Positions 30,608-43,326 of a stretch of 64,000 bases of DNA are shown one piece after another. Every line of letters starts with the position of its first letter. The stretch's first letter is position 1. The DNA comes from Kosakonia sp. BYX6 (GTDB lineage Bacteria; Pseudomonadota; Gammaproteobacteria; Enterobacterales; Enterobacteriaceae), in contig NZ_CP151800.1 of the NCBI RefSeq assembly GCF_038449125.1, positions 1,088,406 to 1,152,405 of the forward strand, given 5' to 3'. Under the pieces are notes generated by a model. That model was not told the origin of the DNA. It did no database searches and saw only the letters and a program-made list of their open reading frames with translations. The translations under genes and the position numbers were made by a program.

Positions 30608-31802
30608 TGTTTGCCCCCTCGCGATCTAAAGCCTGAAGCAGCATCCGTTTGGAAATGATGCCCACGTACTGTTGTTCTTCACCGACGACTGGCACCGCAC
30701 AGGGCGCCTGTCCGACATGGGAGAGCAACTCGCTAAGCGGCGTTTCGGCGTCCACCGCGAGCGGGGAGTCAATTAACGCCGCATCGATACCCTGACTCTG
30801 GCCTAACGCCTCTTTCAGGGAGTCGATGGAGACAATGCCGACAAATTTATTGCCGCGTTCAATCACATAACCGTATTCACGGTCTTCATCCTGCAATAAC
30901 TTCAGCGCAGAGCGCGGGCCAAAGCCCGGCGTTTTGCGGATCAAACCGACCGGCGTACGACGCGCAATATCTTTCGCGCTGAACACCTGGCTAATATCCA
31001 CACCGCGGAAGAAGGTGCGCACATAATCATTGGCCGGATTATTCAAAATCTCATCCGGCGTACCCACCTGTACCACTTCGCCGTTTTGCATAATGGCGAT
31101 GCGGTCGCCAATACGCATTGCTTCATCCAGATCGTGGGAAATAAACACGACGGTACGCTGGTGTTTCGCTTGCAGCTTCACCAATTCATCCTGCATTTCC
31201 GTACGAATTAAGGGATCGAGCGCCGAGAAGGCTTCATCCATTAATAAAATATCGGGATTGATGGCTAATGCACGGGCCAAACCTACACGTTGGCGCATAC
31301 CGCCAGAGAGTTCATCGGGGTAGGCATGGGCATAATTTTCCAGGCCTACCTGGCGCAGCGCATCCAGCGCTTTTTCCTGGCGCGCTTGCGCCGGAATGCC
31401 CGCTAACTCCATACCAAACGCGGTATTATCCAATACCGTCAAATGGGGCATTAGCGCAAATGACTGGAAGACCATCGCAATCTTTTTCCTGCGCACCTCG
31501 CGCAACTCGGCGTCTGATATTTTGGCGATATCTACGCCGTCAATCAGCACCTGTCCGCGGGTGGGTTCAATCAGGCGATTGAGAAGGCGTACCATAGTGG
31601 ATTTACCCGAGCCGGATAATCCCATGATGACAAATATCTCGCCTTCTTCAATGGCCAGACTGGCGTCTTTAACGCCAAGCGACAGACCCGTTTTTTCCAG
31701 TATTTCTTCTTTCGAAAGTCCTTTTTCAATATATTTGAAAGCTCGCTGCGGATGCTCACCAAATACTTTGTAGAGATTTTTAACTTCTAATTTAATTGCC
31801 AT
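30600..31802 (-). CDS. proV: ProV, glycine betaine ABC transporter ATPase
   Basis: A 400-residue ATPase: Walker [10 protein letters not shown] near 61, signature LSGGMRQR, Walker [13 protein letters not shown], and two C-terminal CBS domains (about 280-400) that sense ionic strength. First gene of proVWX. Confidence 0.97.
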   Translation of the reverse strand: MAIKLEVKNLYKVFGEHPQRAFKYIEKGLSKEEILEKTGLSLGVKDASLAIEEGEIFVIMGLSGSGKSTMVRLLNRLIEPTRGQVLIDGVDIAKISDAELREVRRKKIAMVFQSFALMPHLTVLDNTAFGMELAGIPAQARQEKALDALRQVGLENYAHAYPDELSGGMRQRVGLARALAINPDILLMDEAFSALDPLIRTEMQDELVKLQAKHQRTVVFISHDLDEAMRIGDRIAIMQNGEVVQVGTPDEILNNPANDYVRTFFRGVDISQVFSAKDIARRTPVGLIRKTPGFGPRSALKLLQDEDREYGYVIERGNKFVGIVSIDSLKEALGQSQGIDAALIDSPLAVDAETPLSELLSHVGQAPCAVPVVGEEQQYVGIISKRMLLQALDREGANNG

Positions 31803-31869
31803 GCAATAATAGAGTTCCTGTTATTTATTATGTCGATATGCTACCCAATGAGAATAATTAACTGGCATT

Positions 31870-31897
31870 ACCCTACCATACTGAGAATCTGAGACAA
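31870..31897 (-). promoter_or_regulatory. proU main (P2-type) promoter
   Basis: On the minus strand TTGTCT (31892-31897), a 16-bp spacer and TAGGGT (31870-31875) reproduce the E. coli proU P2 promoter including TCAGATTCTCAGTATG. The rest of the 31803-32190 gap is AT-rich, consistent with H-NS silencing; no gene is visible in it. Confidence 0.8.
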
Positions 31898-32159
31898 CCC
31901 TCAATCGGCGGGCTTTGCAGAATTGACAGGTGCAGAATCGTCTCTATTTCCCATGAGATAAGGGCTGACGGCGGATGGTAAATTTTTCTTATCCATCGGG
32001 AAATCGCATCTGAATTGTGGTGGTTCAGATGGAAATGACATGGAAATTACAGTGTAGAACTGCTGAAGATATTATGTTGAGAATTTACGCAATATTAATA
32101 AATAACTAATGACCTTTTTTTGCTGCGGGCTATTTTAAATTAAATAATCGCGGGAATAT

Positions 32160-32182
32160 TCCTCTCCCGAAACGGGAGAGGA
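32160..32182 (-). terminator. nrdHIEF terminator hairpin
   Basis: Perfect 10-bp stem TCCTCTCCCG/CGGGAGAGGA with loop AAA, 8 bp after the nrdF stop. The downstream U-run is weak (ATATT). Confidence 0.6.
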
Positions 32183-32190
32183 GAGGGCGG

Positions 32191-35280
<3,090 letters not shown>

Positions 35281-35308
<28 letters not shown>

Positions 35309-35691
35309 AATTCGCTCACTCCTTTACGCACATTGTCGATGTCCTGCTGGGTTCCCATTAGCTCAAAACGATACAGATACGGCACGCCGCATTTTTGCGA
35401 CACCACATCGCCTGCGCGCCCATAGGCGTCGCCGAAGTTGCGGTTACCGGCGGCGATAACGCCGCGAATCAACGCGCGGTTTTGCGGATCGTTTAAAAAG
35501 CGAATCACCTGGCGCGGCACAGCGCCTGCCGTACCGCCGCCGCCATAACTGGGAACCACCAGAATATAAGGTTCGTCTACCTGAATACGTTCGCGCTCGT
35601 TAAGCGGAATGCGCACAGCGGGCAACCCGAGGCGCGTCATAAAGCGCTGCGTGTTTTCCGAGCTGCTGGAAAAGTAGACGAGATTGCTCAT
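35281..35691 (-). CDS. nrdI: NrdI, flavodoxin-like maturase of NrdF
   Basis: A 136-residue flavoprotein ([30 protein letters not shown]) that supplies the oxidant for Mn-tyrosyl radical assembly in NrdF. The ATG at 35691 overlaps the nrdH stop by 4 bp; the upstream in-frame start at 35754 lies within nrdH and is rejected. Confidence 0.97.
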
Positions 35692-35933
35692 GCGCTGGCG
35701 ACGCTGGGGGCAGTGTGCAGGCTGTTGATCATATCCGGGCGGAAACCGGACCATTTTGTTTCGCCGGCGACAACCACCGGTAACTGACGAAAGCCCATCG
35801 CGCGAAGCTCATCGGCAGCTTCTGGCACATGGTCAACGTTCACCATTTCGAATTCAAAACCACGGTTTTCCATTGCACGTTTGGTGGCGTGACATTGAAC
35901 ACAATCATTTCGAGTGTAAATGGTAATGCGCAT
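35688..35933 (-). CDS. nrdH: NrdH, glutaredoxin-like redoxin
   Basis: An 81-residue redoxin with active-site Cys11-Val-Gln-Cys14 and the typical [10 protein letters not shown]-terminal signature. Reduced by thioredoxin reductase, it feeds electrons to NrdE. First gene of nrdHIEF. Confidence 0.97.
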   Translation of the reverse strand: MRITIYTRNDCVQCHATKRAMENRGFEFEMVNVDHVPEAADELRAMGFRQLPVVVAGETKWSGFRPDMINSLHTAPSVASA

Positions 35934-36006
35934 AGTTCGTATTTCCGTTTAAAATGAAAGAACGGCGCGAGGTATCGCGTCAGTTAGTGTGTTGCTACTG
36001 GAAGAA

Positions 36007-36053
36007 ATACTAGATGTAGTTATCAAAAGATGCAACCACACAATATATAGGAA
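36007..36053. promoter_or_regulatory. Paired NrdR boxes upstream of nrdH
   Basis: Two NrdR-like elements 31 bp apart: ACTAGATGTAGTTA (from 36009) and ACACAATATATAG (36038-36050). The pairing at three helical turns is the known NrdR arrangement, so repression of nrdHIEF by the ATP/dATP-sensing NrdR is expected. Confidence 0.8.
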
Positions 36054-36139
36054 AATAACATGAGCTATGCCCAGTTGATAAACAGAATGGGTAAGGGCGA
36101 ATTGTCTAGATTTTATACAGGGATACGCGAGCGAGGGGC

Positions 36140-36178
36140 AAAGAAAAACCCCTGCACGTCGCGAAACGCGCAGGGGTT
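36140..36178 (-). terminator. ygaM terminator
   Basis: Stem AACCCCTGC/GCAGGGGTT, with an inner CGTCGCGAAACGCG part, followed on the minus strand by TTTTTCTTT. It lies downstream of ygaM and upstream of the nrdH promoter. Confidence 0.8.
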
Positions 36179-36196
36179 CAGAATTATTTTTGCCGG

Positions 36197-36523
36197 TTAA
36201 CGGCGCAAACTGAGCAACGCGCCGAGGAACACCCCGACCGCAGCGGCAGCACCCACGCTGCACCAGGGTTTGTCTTTCACAAAGGTATCTGCACAGCCAA
36301 CAGCATCGCGCGCGGCTTGCTGAACACGGTTACGCCCATGCATACGTGCGCGGGTCTCTTTCAGCAGCGCTTGCGCTTTACGACGTGCGCTATCAGCTTC
36401 ATCTTTCGCATCGCTACCCCAGGATTTAAGCACTTCTTCCAGGCTATCGGCTAATTGGCTGACATCGTTATTGATATCCTGAACACCTTCATCTACATCA
36501 CGGCGATTCGGTCTGTTAAACAT
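36197..36523 (-). CDS. ygaM: YgaM, DUF883 (ElaB/YqjD-type) ribosome-associated membrane-anchored protein
   Basis: A 108-residue protein: amphipathic helical N-terminal part (DINNDVSQLADSLEEVLKSW, AKDEADSARRKAQALLKETR) and one C-terminal TM segment (VGAAAAVGVFLGALLS) ending in RR. The family anchors inactive ribosomes to the membrane in stationary phase. One residue shorter than in E. coli. Confidence 0.93.
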   Translation of the reverse strand: MFNRPNRRDVDEGVQDINNDVSQLADSLEEVLKSWGSDAKDEADSARRKAQALLKETRARMHGRNRVQQAARDAVGCADTFVKDKPWCSVGAAAAVGVFLGALLSLRR

Positions 36524-36684
36524 AGGAGTCTCCCTTTTTTCGATGTGAATTTTAGTTTAGACCATAATTTTCAAGGCCAGACGGCGATCACCTCTTTCAC
36601 GTCCGTTTGTGGAATTTTCTGAGTCAATGTCCATGCTCAGTACTGTAAGGTGGCGAAGCAGTAGAGAGATGACGAGGAAAATCT

Positions 36685-37029
36685 ATGTACTTACGACCCG
36701 ATGAAGTGGCACGTGTTCTGGAAAATGTAGGATTTACGATGGATGTGGCCACGCCGAAAACCTATGGTTATCGCCGCGGTGAAAATTATGTTTATGTTAA
36801 TCGCGAAGCGCGGATGGGACGCACAGCGCTGATCATTCACCCTACGTTAAAAGAACGCAGTTCATCGCTTGCGGAACCTGCCTCGGACATCAAGATGTGC
36901 GATCACTATCAGAACTTTCCCCTCTATTTAGGGGGCCACGCGCAGGAGCATTACGGTATTCCGCACGGCTTCAGTTCACGCATGGCACTGGAAAGATTTT
37001 TGAGCGGATTATTTGGCGAACAGCACTAA
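36685..37029 (+). CDS. ygaC: YgaC, DUF2002 family protein
   Basis: A 114-residue cytoplasmic protein of the YgaC family ([36 protein letters not shown]), same length as E. coli. The E. coli gene is Fur-regulated; I could not identify a clear Fur box here. Divergent from ygaM and convergent with alaE. Confidence 0.92.
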   Translation: MYLRPDEVARVLENVGFTMDVATPKTYGYRRGENYVYVNREARMGRTALIIHPTLKERSSSLAEPASDIKMCDHYQNFPLYLGGHAQEHYGIPHGFSSRMALERFLSGLFGEQH

Positions 37030-37042
37030 CACCCGCGCGCCA

Positions 37043-37492
37043 TCAGGCTTTGGCCTGGTGGTAACTGCTCACCCGGAACAGGCGACGGCAGTAATCAAGG
37101 AAATAGCCGTAAACCGCCCCCATCATCATTGACAGCACGATATTCGAACTCACCGCCGCAACAATTTGGTGCCAGTCCGCACCCACCGTCCACAGAATCG
37201 CCACATAAACCGGTGACTGAAAGGTCACATAAGCCAGCACATCTGCCAGGTTTTTCATCCAGCCAGACGGGCTAATGCGGCGCGCATAACGCATAAACAG
37301 ATCGCGATACAGCCCATAAGGCCAGGCAATAATAATGTTGACCGGGATAGCGACAAGGCGTGATGAAAGTGACTGTTCGAAGCTCATTCCGGAGAGGAAT
37401 ATTTCAATCAACATGTTCACTACCGAACAATAGACAACCATCGCAAAGGTGTCCGCAGCGGCGTGACGCAGGCGAGACTGCGAAGAGAACAT
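37043..37492 (-). CDS. alaE: AlaE, L-alanine exporter
   Basis: A 149-residue inner-membrane protein with four hydrophobic helices and the AlaE family pattern ([32 protein letters not shown]). Exports alanine, preventing toxic accumulation. Strong AAGGAG site before the ATG. In E. coli stpA follows upstream of this gene; here the 440-bp gap 37493-37934 is AT-rich and lacks stpA or any supported gene. Confidence 0.95.
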   Translation of the reverse strand: MFSSQSRLRHAAADTFAMVVYCSVVNMLIEIFLSGMSFEQSLSSRLVAIPVNIIIAWPYGLYRDLFMRYARRISPSGWMKNLADVLAYVTFQSPVYVAILWTVGADWHQIVAAVSSNIVLSMMMGAVYGYFLDYCRRLFRVSSYHQAKA

Positions 37493-37906
37493 GGGAGTGC
37501 TCCTTGATAAATAATAAAAGGCTAACGAACAGTATTTAGCGTTTTGAATCGGCTAGATTTATGCGAATAGATTATCCATCTGGTTTGAAACTCACAACTA
37601 GCGATAAATTTTTATTTTCTTTTCTTTGTTGGATAAAGTGCTCTGCGATTGGTTAAATCTTAACCCTTTCATTATTTTTGTTGGGGATTTAAATAAATGC
37701 TATTTATATCAAATGGTTAATCTGAATGAGAGAAAGCATACGACGCTAGCGATAAAGACAGCGGAGAGAATTTTAGTGTGCTGTGCTCCCGTTGTGCTTA
37801 CAGAATAAGCAGCAGCATTTTTTATGCTGGGCAAGGCAACTTTGCAGGATTAAGTGCTGAGAAATGGGATGGGAATTTATGCGGTTTTATTGCATGAATA
37901 TTTGAA

Positions 37907-37928
37907 GCGGTGAGAGAGTTCTCACCGC
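37907..37928 (-). terminator. Hairpin downstream of the YodC-like gene
   Basis: Perfect 9-bp stem GCGGTGAGA/TCTCACCGC with loop GAGT, 7 bp past the stop of the gene at 37935-38114. Followed on the minus strand by TTCAAAT only, so termination strength is uncertain. Confidence 0.6.
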
Positions 37929-37934
37929 AGCCAA

Positions 37935-38114
37935 TCAGCAAACGCCGAAATCGCCGTCTTCTTTATACAAAGAAACATCTTCCGCTTTGAGGGTGATTTT
38001 ATCGGCCTGTTCGTCGTAGGCCGGCACGGCGACAATTTGATCTTCATGAACTTCGAGGACTTTCAATTTAGGGCCGCCAATGCGCGGCTGCACGATATCG
38101 CCAATTGCAAACAT
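37935..38114 (-). CDS. Small YodC/DUF2158-like protein, 59 residues
   Basis: A short gene with an excellent AAGGAG site 6 nt before the ATG at 38114. The product begins MFAIGDIVQPRIGGPKLKVL and ends GDFGVC. The GDIV-x(4)-GGP-x(3)-V pattern and size fit the YodC/DUF2158 small-protein family, a beta-rich fold. Function unknown. The family assignment is from the pattern only. Confidence 0.75.
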   Translation of the reverse strand: MFAIGDIVQPRIGGPKLKVLEVHEDQIVAVPAYDEQADKITLKAEDVSLYKEDGDFGVC

Positions 38115-38295
38115 GCTTTTCTCCTTATTTGTAACGAGCTTGTAAATGTAAACATAGCCTGAACTCCGAAGTCGGTACAGCGTAAAAGAGGGTAAACAGG
38201 CTATGTGAGAGTGGCAGGTGCAGGCAAAGTGGCTAAGCTTTAAGAGATTGTGTCATTTTTTCAATCACCTGGAATTTACTTGCATAGGAGGCTAT

Positions 38296-38454
38296 ATGGG
38301 TTTCTGGCGTGTTGTTATTACGATTCTTCTTCCGCCATTGGGCGTATTGATTGGCAAAGGCTTCGGCTGGGCATTTATCATTAACATTTTGCTCACCTTG
38401 TTGGGCTACATCCCCGGTTTAATTCATGCCTTTTGGGTACAAACCCGCGATTAA
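38296..38454 (+). CDS. yqaE: YqaE, Pmp3/UPF0057 small membrane protein
   Basis: A 52-residue, two-helix membrane protein (MGFWRVVITILLPPLGVLIG; LLGYIPGLIHAFWV), nearly identical to E. coli YqaE. The family modulates membrane potential and stress tolerance. The ATG at 38296 follows AGGAGG; an in-frame start at 38218 would add 26 residues of no homology. Confidence 0.95.
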   Translation: MGFWRVVITILLPPLGVLIGKGFGWAFIINILLTLLGYIPGLIHAFWVQTRD

Positions 38455-38502
38455 CCCCTTCAGGGCAGCCCTGTTTTAGAAGGACGATCCCACTCATCAA
38501 AT

Positions 38503-38532
38503 CACCCGCGCGACGGCAATGTATCGCGCGGG
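38503..38532 (-). terminator. Hairpin after the chemoreceptor gene
   Basis: Perfect 10-bp stem ACCCGCGCGA/TCGCGCGGGT with a 10-nt loop, 11 bp beyond the chemoreceptor stop; on the minus strand it is followed by ATTTGATG, a weak U-tract. Confidence 0.6.
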
Positions 38533-38543
38533 TTGTCTCACCG

Positions 38544-40214
38544 TTAGAACGTTTCCCAGTTGCTGTCGCTCTTGCCCGATGTCGTTGCGGCGACCGGGCG
38601 CAGCGGTGCGGCGTGCGGTTTAGCCGCTTTGGCGCTCAGGGGGGCGCTGTGCCCGTTCACGCGAAATACGGCGACGGCCTGGCGCAGTTGCTCGGCTTGC
38701 TCTTCCAGCGCGGCAGACGCGGCGGCGGATTCCTGCACCAGCGAGGCGTTCTGTTGCGTCACGCTGTCCATCTGCGAAACCGCGAGGCTTACTTGCTCAA
38801 TGCCTTTGCTCTGCTCATCAGAGGCGGACGCGATTTCCCCCATAATGTCCGTCACGCGGGTCACGGCGTTGACGATCTCTTTCATGGTATCGCCCGCTTC
38901 CGCCACCAGCGTCGAACCGGAGTTCACGCGGTTCACCGAGTTATCAATCAGCGTTTTGATCTCTTTCGCCGCCTGGGCGCTGCGGCTTGCCAGCGTGCGT
39001 ACTTCACCGGCCACCACCGCAAAACCACGGCCCTGTTCACCGGCACGCGCGGCTTCAACCGCGGCGTTCAGCGCCAAAATATTGGTCTGGAAGGCAATGC
39101 CATCAATCACGCTCGTAATGTGGGCGATTTGCTGCGAACTATCAGAAATCTCACTCATCGTGCGCACCACATTGCTCACCACCTGGCCGCCGCGCGCGGC
39201 GGTGTCCGAGGCGTTTTTCGCCAGTTGCGATGCCTGACGCGCGTTGTCGGTGTTCTGTTTCACCGTGGCGGTCAATTGCTCCATGCTGGCAGCCGTCTCT
39301 TCCAAAGACGCAGCCTGCTGTTCGGTACGGGAAGAGAGATCGTTGTTGCCGGTGGAGATTTCGCTCGCGCCGGTGTAAATCGAGTCCGAGCTATTGCGCA
39401 CGGCGCTGACGGTTTTCACCAGTGACGACTGCATCTCGTGCAGGCCCGCCGCCAGTTGGCTCATCTCGTTGCGGCCTTGCGCCGAAATCGACTGCGTGAG
39501 ATCGCCCCCGGCGATCGCGTGAATATGGCTCATCACGCTATGCAGCGGTTTGAGCAACAGGTGTTGCAGGCCCAGCCAGATGATGACCATCACGGCGATA
39601 ACCACCAGCAAAATGCTCCCCAGTGTCCACTGCATGCTGGTAAAGCTGCTCTGGTTTTGTTGCGCGGCGGCTTGCAGGAAGGTGTTGTTTTCCGCGCGCC
39701 ATTTCGCGTAGCTGGCATCCATATCGTCCTGCGCTTGCTGCGCATCGAGGTTGCCATAGGCTTCGTAATTATTGGCACGCAGGAAGGCGATCGATTGCTG
39801 CAAAACGTCATGCATTTTGGTGACGTTCTGCGCCACTTCATCGGCTAAGGCGTTGTCCTGCCCGGTAACGTGCGGGGTGTTTTTGTAATTGTTGAAATAG
39901 CCTTCGGACTTGCCGAGGGAGTCGGTCGCGACGGTAAGCAGTTTTTCAATGCTGGCGAGAGACGCTGGATCGCGCTGGTTTTTCAAAAAGCGGATGGCGA
40001 CACGGTTTACGGTGACGCGCGTTTTAATCAGCGTGTTTACGCTGTCGCCCAGGTTTTCTTGCTGTGCGTTCAGTACAACGGTGTTCTGAAAGTTCACTCT
40101 GTCGTTGTTGACCGCCGAGTAGAAAAGTCCCCCGGTGACCAGTTGAAGAAGACAAAATACCGAAAGCGCGATGATGATGCCGGTAATAACACGTATGTTT
40201 TTGAGCATGGCCAT
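38544..40214 (-). CDS. Tsr-like methyl-accepting chemotaxis protein
   Basis: A 556-residue transmembrane chemoreceptor: TM1 about 8-32, four-helix periplasmic sensor (35-190), TM2 about 192-215, HAMP, methylation helices and the conserved hairpin tip ([22 protein letters not shown]). The C-terminal pentapeptide NWETF is the CheR/CheB docking site of high-abundance receptors. The signalling half resembles Tsr closely while the sensor differs, so the ligand is open. It has its own sigma-28 promoter. A second ATG two codons later (40208) could be the true start. Confidence 0.93.
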   Translation of the reverse strand: MAMLKNIRVITGIIIALSVFCLLQLVTGGLFYSAVNNDRVNFQNTVVLNAQQENLGDSVNTLIKTRVTVNRVAIRFLKNQRDPASLASIEKLLTVATDSLGKSEGYFNNYKNTPHVTGQDNALADEVAQNVTKMHDVLQQSIAFLRANNYEAYGNLDAQQAQDDMDASYAKWRAENNTFLQAAAQQNQSSFTSMQWTLGSILLVVIAVMVIIWLGLQHLLLKPLHSVMSHIHAIAGGDLTQSISAQGRNEMSQLAAGLHEMQSSLVKTVSAVRNSSDSIYTGASEISTGNNDLSSRTEQQAASLEETAASMEQLTATVKQNTDNARQASQLAKNASDTAARGGQVVSNVVRTMSEISDSSQQIAHITSVIDGIAFQTNILALNAAVEAARAGEQGRGFAVVAGEVRTLASRSAQAAKEIKTLIDNSVNRVNSGSTLVAEAGDTMKEIVNAVTRVTDIMGEIASASDEQSKGIEQVSLAVSQMDSVTQQNASLVQESAAASAALEEQAEQLRQAVAVFRVNGHSAPLSAKAAKPHAAPLRPVAATTSGKSDSNWETF

Positions 40215-40245
40215 AGTCCGTGAGAGAGTCGGGATTGCTCAATTA

Positions 40246-40272
40246 CTATCGACCTGGCCGCAATTAACTTTA
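40246..40272 (-). promoter_or_regulatory. Sigma-28 (FliA) promoter of the chemoreceptor gene
   Basis: Minus strand reads TAAAGTTA (40265-40272), 11-bp spacer, GTCGATAG (40246-40253), nearly matching the FliA consensus TAAAGTTT-N11-GCCGATAA. It lies 32 bp upstream of the ATG and couples the receptor to flagellar class III expression. Confidence 0.85.
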
Positions 40273-40344
40273 TGATCACTTTTTAAACACTTTATTCATG
40301 TTTAGAAAAGTGCCCGATGCCGCACACACCGGGAGAGGGAATTA

Positions 40345-41757
40345 TTATTTTTTGCGCCGCGCAACCGCCAGCGCGATGCGAGGTTCCAGCAGTTTTGCCA
40401 CGGCGGCAAAAACCGGTACGACCACCGAGTTGCCGAACTGGCGATAGGCCTGGGTGTCGGACACCGGAATGCGAAACGGTTTTTCACCCACTGTTTCAAA
40501 CCCCATCAAACGCGCGCATTCGCGAGGCGTCAGGCGACGTGGGCGGCGCGCCTGGTTTTCCGCATCGCCGAAATCTGCTTCGCCCAGGGCTTTGTCCCAG
40601 CCGCGATCGATAAGGATCTCGGAACCGTCTTTGTGATAACGGGCGGAAAGGGTGCGCGCAACGCTCTCGGCGCGAGTGGGATCGACCAGCCCGAAACCAA
40701 AACCGTTGCCTTTGGCGGCATGCTTTTTCGCGTAGCGATAAAGGTAGTCCCACAGCTTGTGCGACAGCACATATTTGCTGTCAACGGTGGGTTCTAGCAA
40801 CTCGCCAAACGCCGGGCGCTGTGTCGGGTAAAGGCGGTCGATATCGCGCAGGGTAAACCCGTCGGCGAGATCGAGATCGCGGCGAAAACCGACCAGCACA
40901 ATGCGTTCGCGGTGCTGCGGTAAAAAGTGTTTCCCGTCGATGATTTTCGGATCGTCTTTGCCGGACGCATCGGCATCGGCCACGTCGTAACCCAGTTCAT
41001 CCAGCGTATTCATGATCACACTGAAGGTTTTGCCTTTGTCGTGGCTTTTGAGGTTCTTAACGTTTTCCAGCACGAAAATCGCCGGACGACGGGCTTTGAT
41101 AATGCGCGCCACATCGAAAAACAGCGTGCCCTGGGCTTCGCATTCAAAACCGTGGGCGCGACCCAGTGCATTCTTTTTACTGACCCCGGCGAGGCTAAAC
41201 GGCTGGCAAGGAAAACCCGCCAGCAGCACATCGTGTTCGGGGATCTGTTCGGCGATATGCGCGTAAGCCTGCGCTTCAGAGATGCTCGGATTACCGCTCA
41301 GTGTCACTTCGCGGATATCCTGGTTAAAGGTGTGCGCGGCGCTATCGTTGTACCAGTTGGCTTTGTAGGTGCGCACCGCGTTTTTATTCCATTCGCTGGT
41401 AAACACACACTGCCCGCCAATCGCTTCAAACCCGCGGCGAATGCCGCCAATACCGGCGAAGAGATCGATAAAGCGAAAGCGATAATCAGGATGGTGCGCA
41501 GGCGGGGAGGGCAGAAGTCCGCGCAGTAGCGCTTCTTCGGCGGCGGTAAAGGTTCTTGCCGCGCCTTTGCCGTTCACCCAGCGGTTGAGCGATTCGCGGC
41601 TCCATTCGGATTTACCCGCTTTTTTTAACTGCTCCGCCACGTACTTTTGACCGTAGATTTCCAGTACCTGGTCCAGTAATGCCCGATCCTGCTGCTGCCG
41701 CTGGTCAGTCTCTGCCTCTGCCAGCAGATCCTGCGCGAGTGAATCAAATTCCGCCAT
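40345..41757 (-). CDS. dcm: Dcm-type DNA cytosine-C5 methyltransferase
   Basis: A 470-residue C5-methyltransferase closely resembling E. coli Dcm (CCWGG): SAM motif [21 protein letters not shown] (about 97-116), catalytic Cys184 in [15 protein letters not shown], motif [19 protein letters not shown], target-recognition region about 310-400 and [12 protein letters not shown]. The N-terminal 90 residues are more divergent. No vsr repair gene or restriction gene lies next to it, so it is an orphan methylase here. The ATG at 41757 follows AAGGAG. Confidence 0.92.
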   Translation of the reverse strand: MAEFDSLAQDLLAEAETDQRQQQDRALLDQVLEIYGQKYVAEQLKKAGKSEWSRESLNRWVNGKGAARTFTAAEEALLRGLLPSPPAHHPDYRFRFIDLFAGIGGIRRGFEAIGGQCVFTSEWNKNAVRTYKANWYNDSAAHTFNQDIREVTLSGNPSISEAQAYAHIAEQIPEHDVLLAGFPCQPFSLAGVSKKNALGRAHGFECEAQGTLFFDVARIIKARRPAIFVLENVKNLKSHDKGKTFSVIMNTLDELGYDVADADASGKDDPKIIDGKHFLPQHRERIVLVGFRRDLDLADGFTLRDIDRLYPTQRPAFGELLEPTVDSKYVLSHKLWDYLYRYAKKHAAKGNGFGFGLVDPTRAESVARTLSARYHKDGSEILIDRGWDKALGEADFGDAENQARRPRRLTPRECARLMGFETVGEKPFRIPVSDTQAYRQFGNSVVVPVFAAVAKLLEPRIALAVARRKK

Positions 41758-41837
41758 GGCGTCTCCTTGGGTTTGCGCCCTGAAATATATCACTCATTTG
41801 ACCCAGAGGAGAAACGCCAGACGCGCGGAGCCGGTAT

Positions 41838-42233
41838 TTAGTGCTGCCAGGATTTAAAAACAAACTCAAGGCTGTAGCCATCAAGATCGCGAACTTGCGC
41901 GGCGTAATAGTCGGGATCGTAGTGCAGTTGCGGGCCGGGCGCGTGGATGTCCGTCGCGCCCGCCGCGAGTGCGGCAGCATACGCGCGGTCGACCATTTCG
42001 CAGGAATTCGCCACAAAACCCACATGCACCGCGCCGGGAAGAGCATCGCCCTGGCGTAACCAGAAGAACATGCGCCCGTTTGCGCCAAAACCTTCCAGAT
42101 CGGGGTGTCCGGCTGGCCCATTGCGTCCTTCGTAGGTAAGTCGATTGCGGATGCCAAGCGGTTTCAATACCTGGGTGTAAAACGTGATGGCACGGTCAAC
42201 ATCACTGACGGTCAAAAAAATATGGTCGAGCAT
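41838..42233 (-). CDS. VOC (glyoxalase/bleomycin-resistance) family protein
   Basis: A 131-residue single-domain vicinal-oxygen-chelate protein: MLDHIFLTVSDVDRAITFY at the start, and DLDGYSLEFVFK near the end. Putative metal ligands are His4, a His in AVHVGF and Glu in SLEF. Substrate unknown. Divergent from the AraC gene. Confidence 0.85.
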   Translation of the reverse strand: MLDHIFLTVSDVDRAITFYTQVLKPLGIRNRLTYEGRNGPAGHPDLEGFGANGRMFFWLRQGDALPGAVHVGFVANSCEMVDRAYAAALAAGATDIHAPGPQLHYDPDYYAAQVRDLDGYSLEFVFKSWQH

Positions 42234-42370
42234 AGGTGGTCTCTCTGATGGCTAACTGATTGCCTTAGCATAATTTTTTACGGGCGATGTTGCTGATGCG
42301 ATCCGCCTGCAAAGTTGCCTAATCCTGCTTTTCCCTTGTTGCACACGAACGCGCGTGCTACTAATCGCCA

Positions 42371-43255
42371 ATGGAACAACAACTGCAAGAACTGCGCGAA
42401 CTGGCGAGCTGCGCCGGTCATCAGCGAACAGACACGGGCATCCCTCGGTTAGCGATGGTGCAGGGTGAAATCCCAGAACACCGGTTATCCGCCGTTTACG
42501 AACCCATGATTAACCTGGTCCTCACCGGTTCGAAAACCATGAGCGTTGGCGAGCACAGTTACCATTACGATCCAGCGACCTATTTTGTCATGTCGGTGGA
42601 TTTACCGGCGATTGGGCGTGTACACGCCGACACGCAAAGCGCGGCGCCTTACCTGGCGTTAAGCCTCACCTTGCAACCTGAATTGATTGCAGAACTGCTT
42701 TCCAGCCTACCTGGACGCACGTTTACGGAGCGCGATCAGGCGGCTTTTGCCGTTGCTCCCGTCACGCCGGAACTGCTGGATGCCTGGCTGCGTTTGTTGC
42801 GCTTAATGAAACGTCCCGAGGAAATTGCGGCGCTGGCGCCGGCCTACGAACGCGAGATTTTATTTCGTGTGCTGCAAGGGCCGCTGGGCTGGATGCTGAG
42901 GGATATCGCGACGCCAGAGACGCATCTGGCGCGCATTTATAGCGTTGTCGGCTGGCTAAAAGCCAACTACATGCAACCGGTGCGCATGGAGGTACTGGCC
43001 GAGATGGCGGCGCTGAGCGTATCGGCTTTCCATCGCCACTTTCGCGCTATCACCGCGCTAAGCCCGTTACAGTACCAAAAGCGTATCCGGCTGATGCAGG
43101 CGCGTTCACTGCTGGCGACCGGCAAAGGTAATGTCACCACCGTCGCTTTTGCGGTTGGTTATCAAAGCCACACGCAGTTTAGCCGCGAATATGCGCGGCT
43201 ATTTGGCGTACCGCCTTCACAAGATGCACTGCGTCTGCAACGGCGCGGTGGTTAA
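42371..43255 (+). CDS. AraC-family transcriptional regulator (AraC_N type)
   Basis: A 294-residue regulator with an N-terminal effector domain (about 25-180; ILVLTGSKTMSVG-like stretch) and a C-terminal double helix-turn-helix (about 195-290; LAEMAALSVSAFHRHFRAIT; VAFAVGYQSHTQFSREYARLFG). It belongs to the YqhC-like group. Neighbours suggest it controls the lipase-like gene downstream or the divergent VOC gene. Confidence 0.88.
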   Translation: MEQQLQELRELASCAGHQRTDTGIPRLAMVQGEIPEHRLSAVYEPMINLVLTGSKTMSVGEHSYHYDPATYFVMSVDLPAIGRVHADTQSAAPYLALSLTLQPELIAELLSSLPGRTFTERDQAAFAVAPVTPELLDAWLRLLRLMKRPEEIAALAPAYEREILFRVLQGPLGWMLRDIATPETHLARIYSVVGWLKANYMQPVRMEVLAEMAALSVSAFHRHFRAITALSPLQYQKRIRLMQARSLLATGKGNVTTVAFAVGYQSHTQFSREYARLFGVPPSQDALRLQRRGG

Positions 43256-43326
43256 CGTTCCAGGCTGATAATCTCTCGTCGTTTACGGCGATGACAAACA
43301 ACCGTAATAACCTGGAGAATAACGTC

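Noticed and set aside
37626-37808. A 60-codon plus-strand frame between alaE and the YodC-like gene
   Set aside because: It begins with TTG, lacks a ribosome-binding site and has no family resemblance; the region is AT-rich intergenic DNA.
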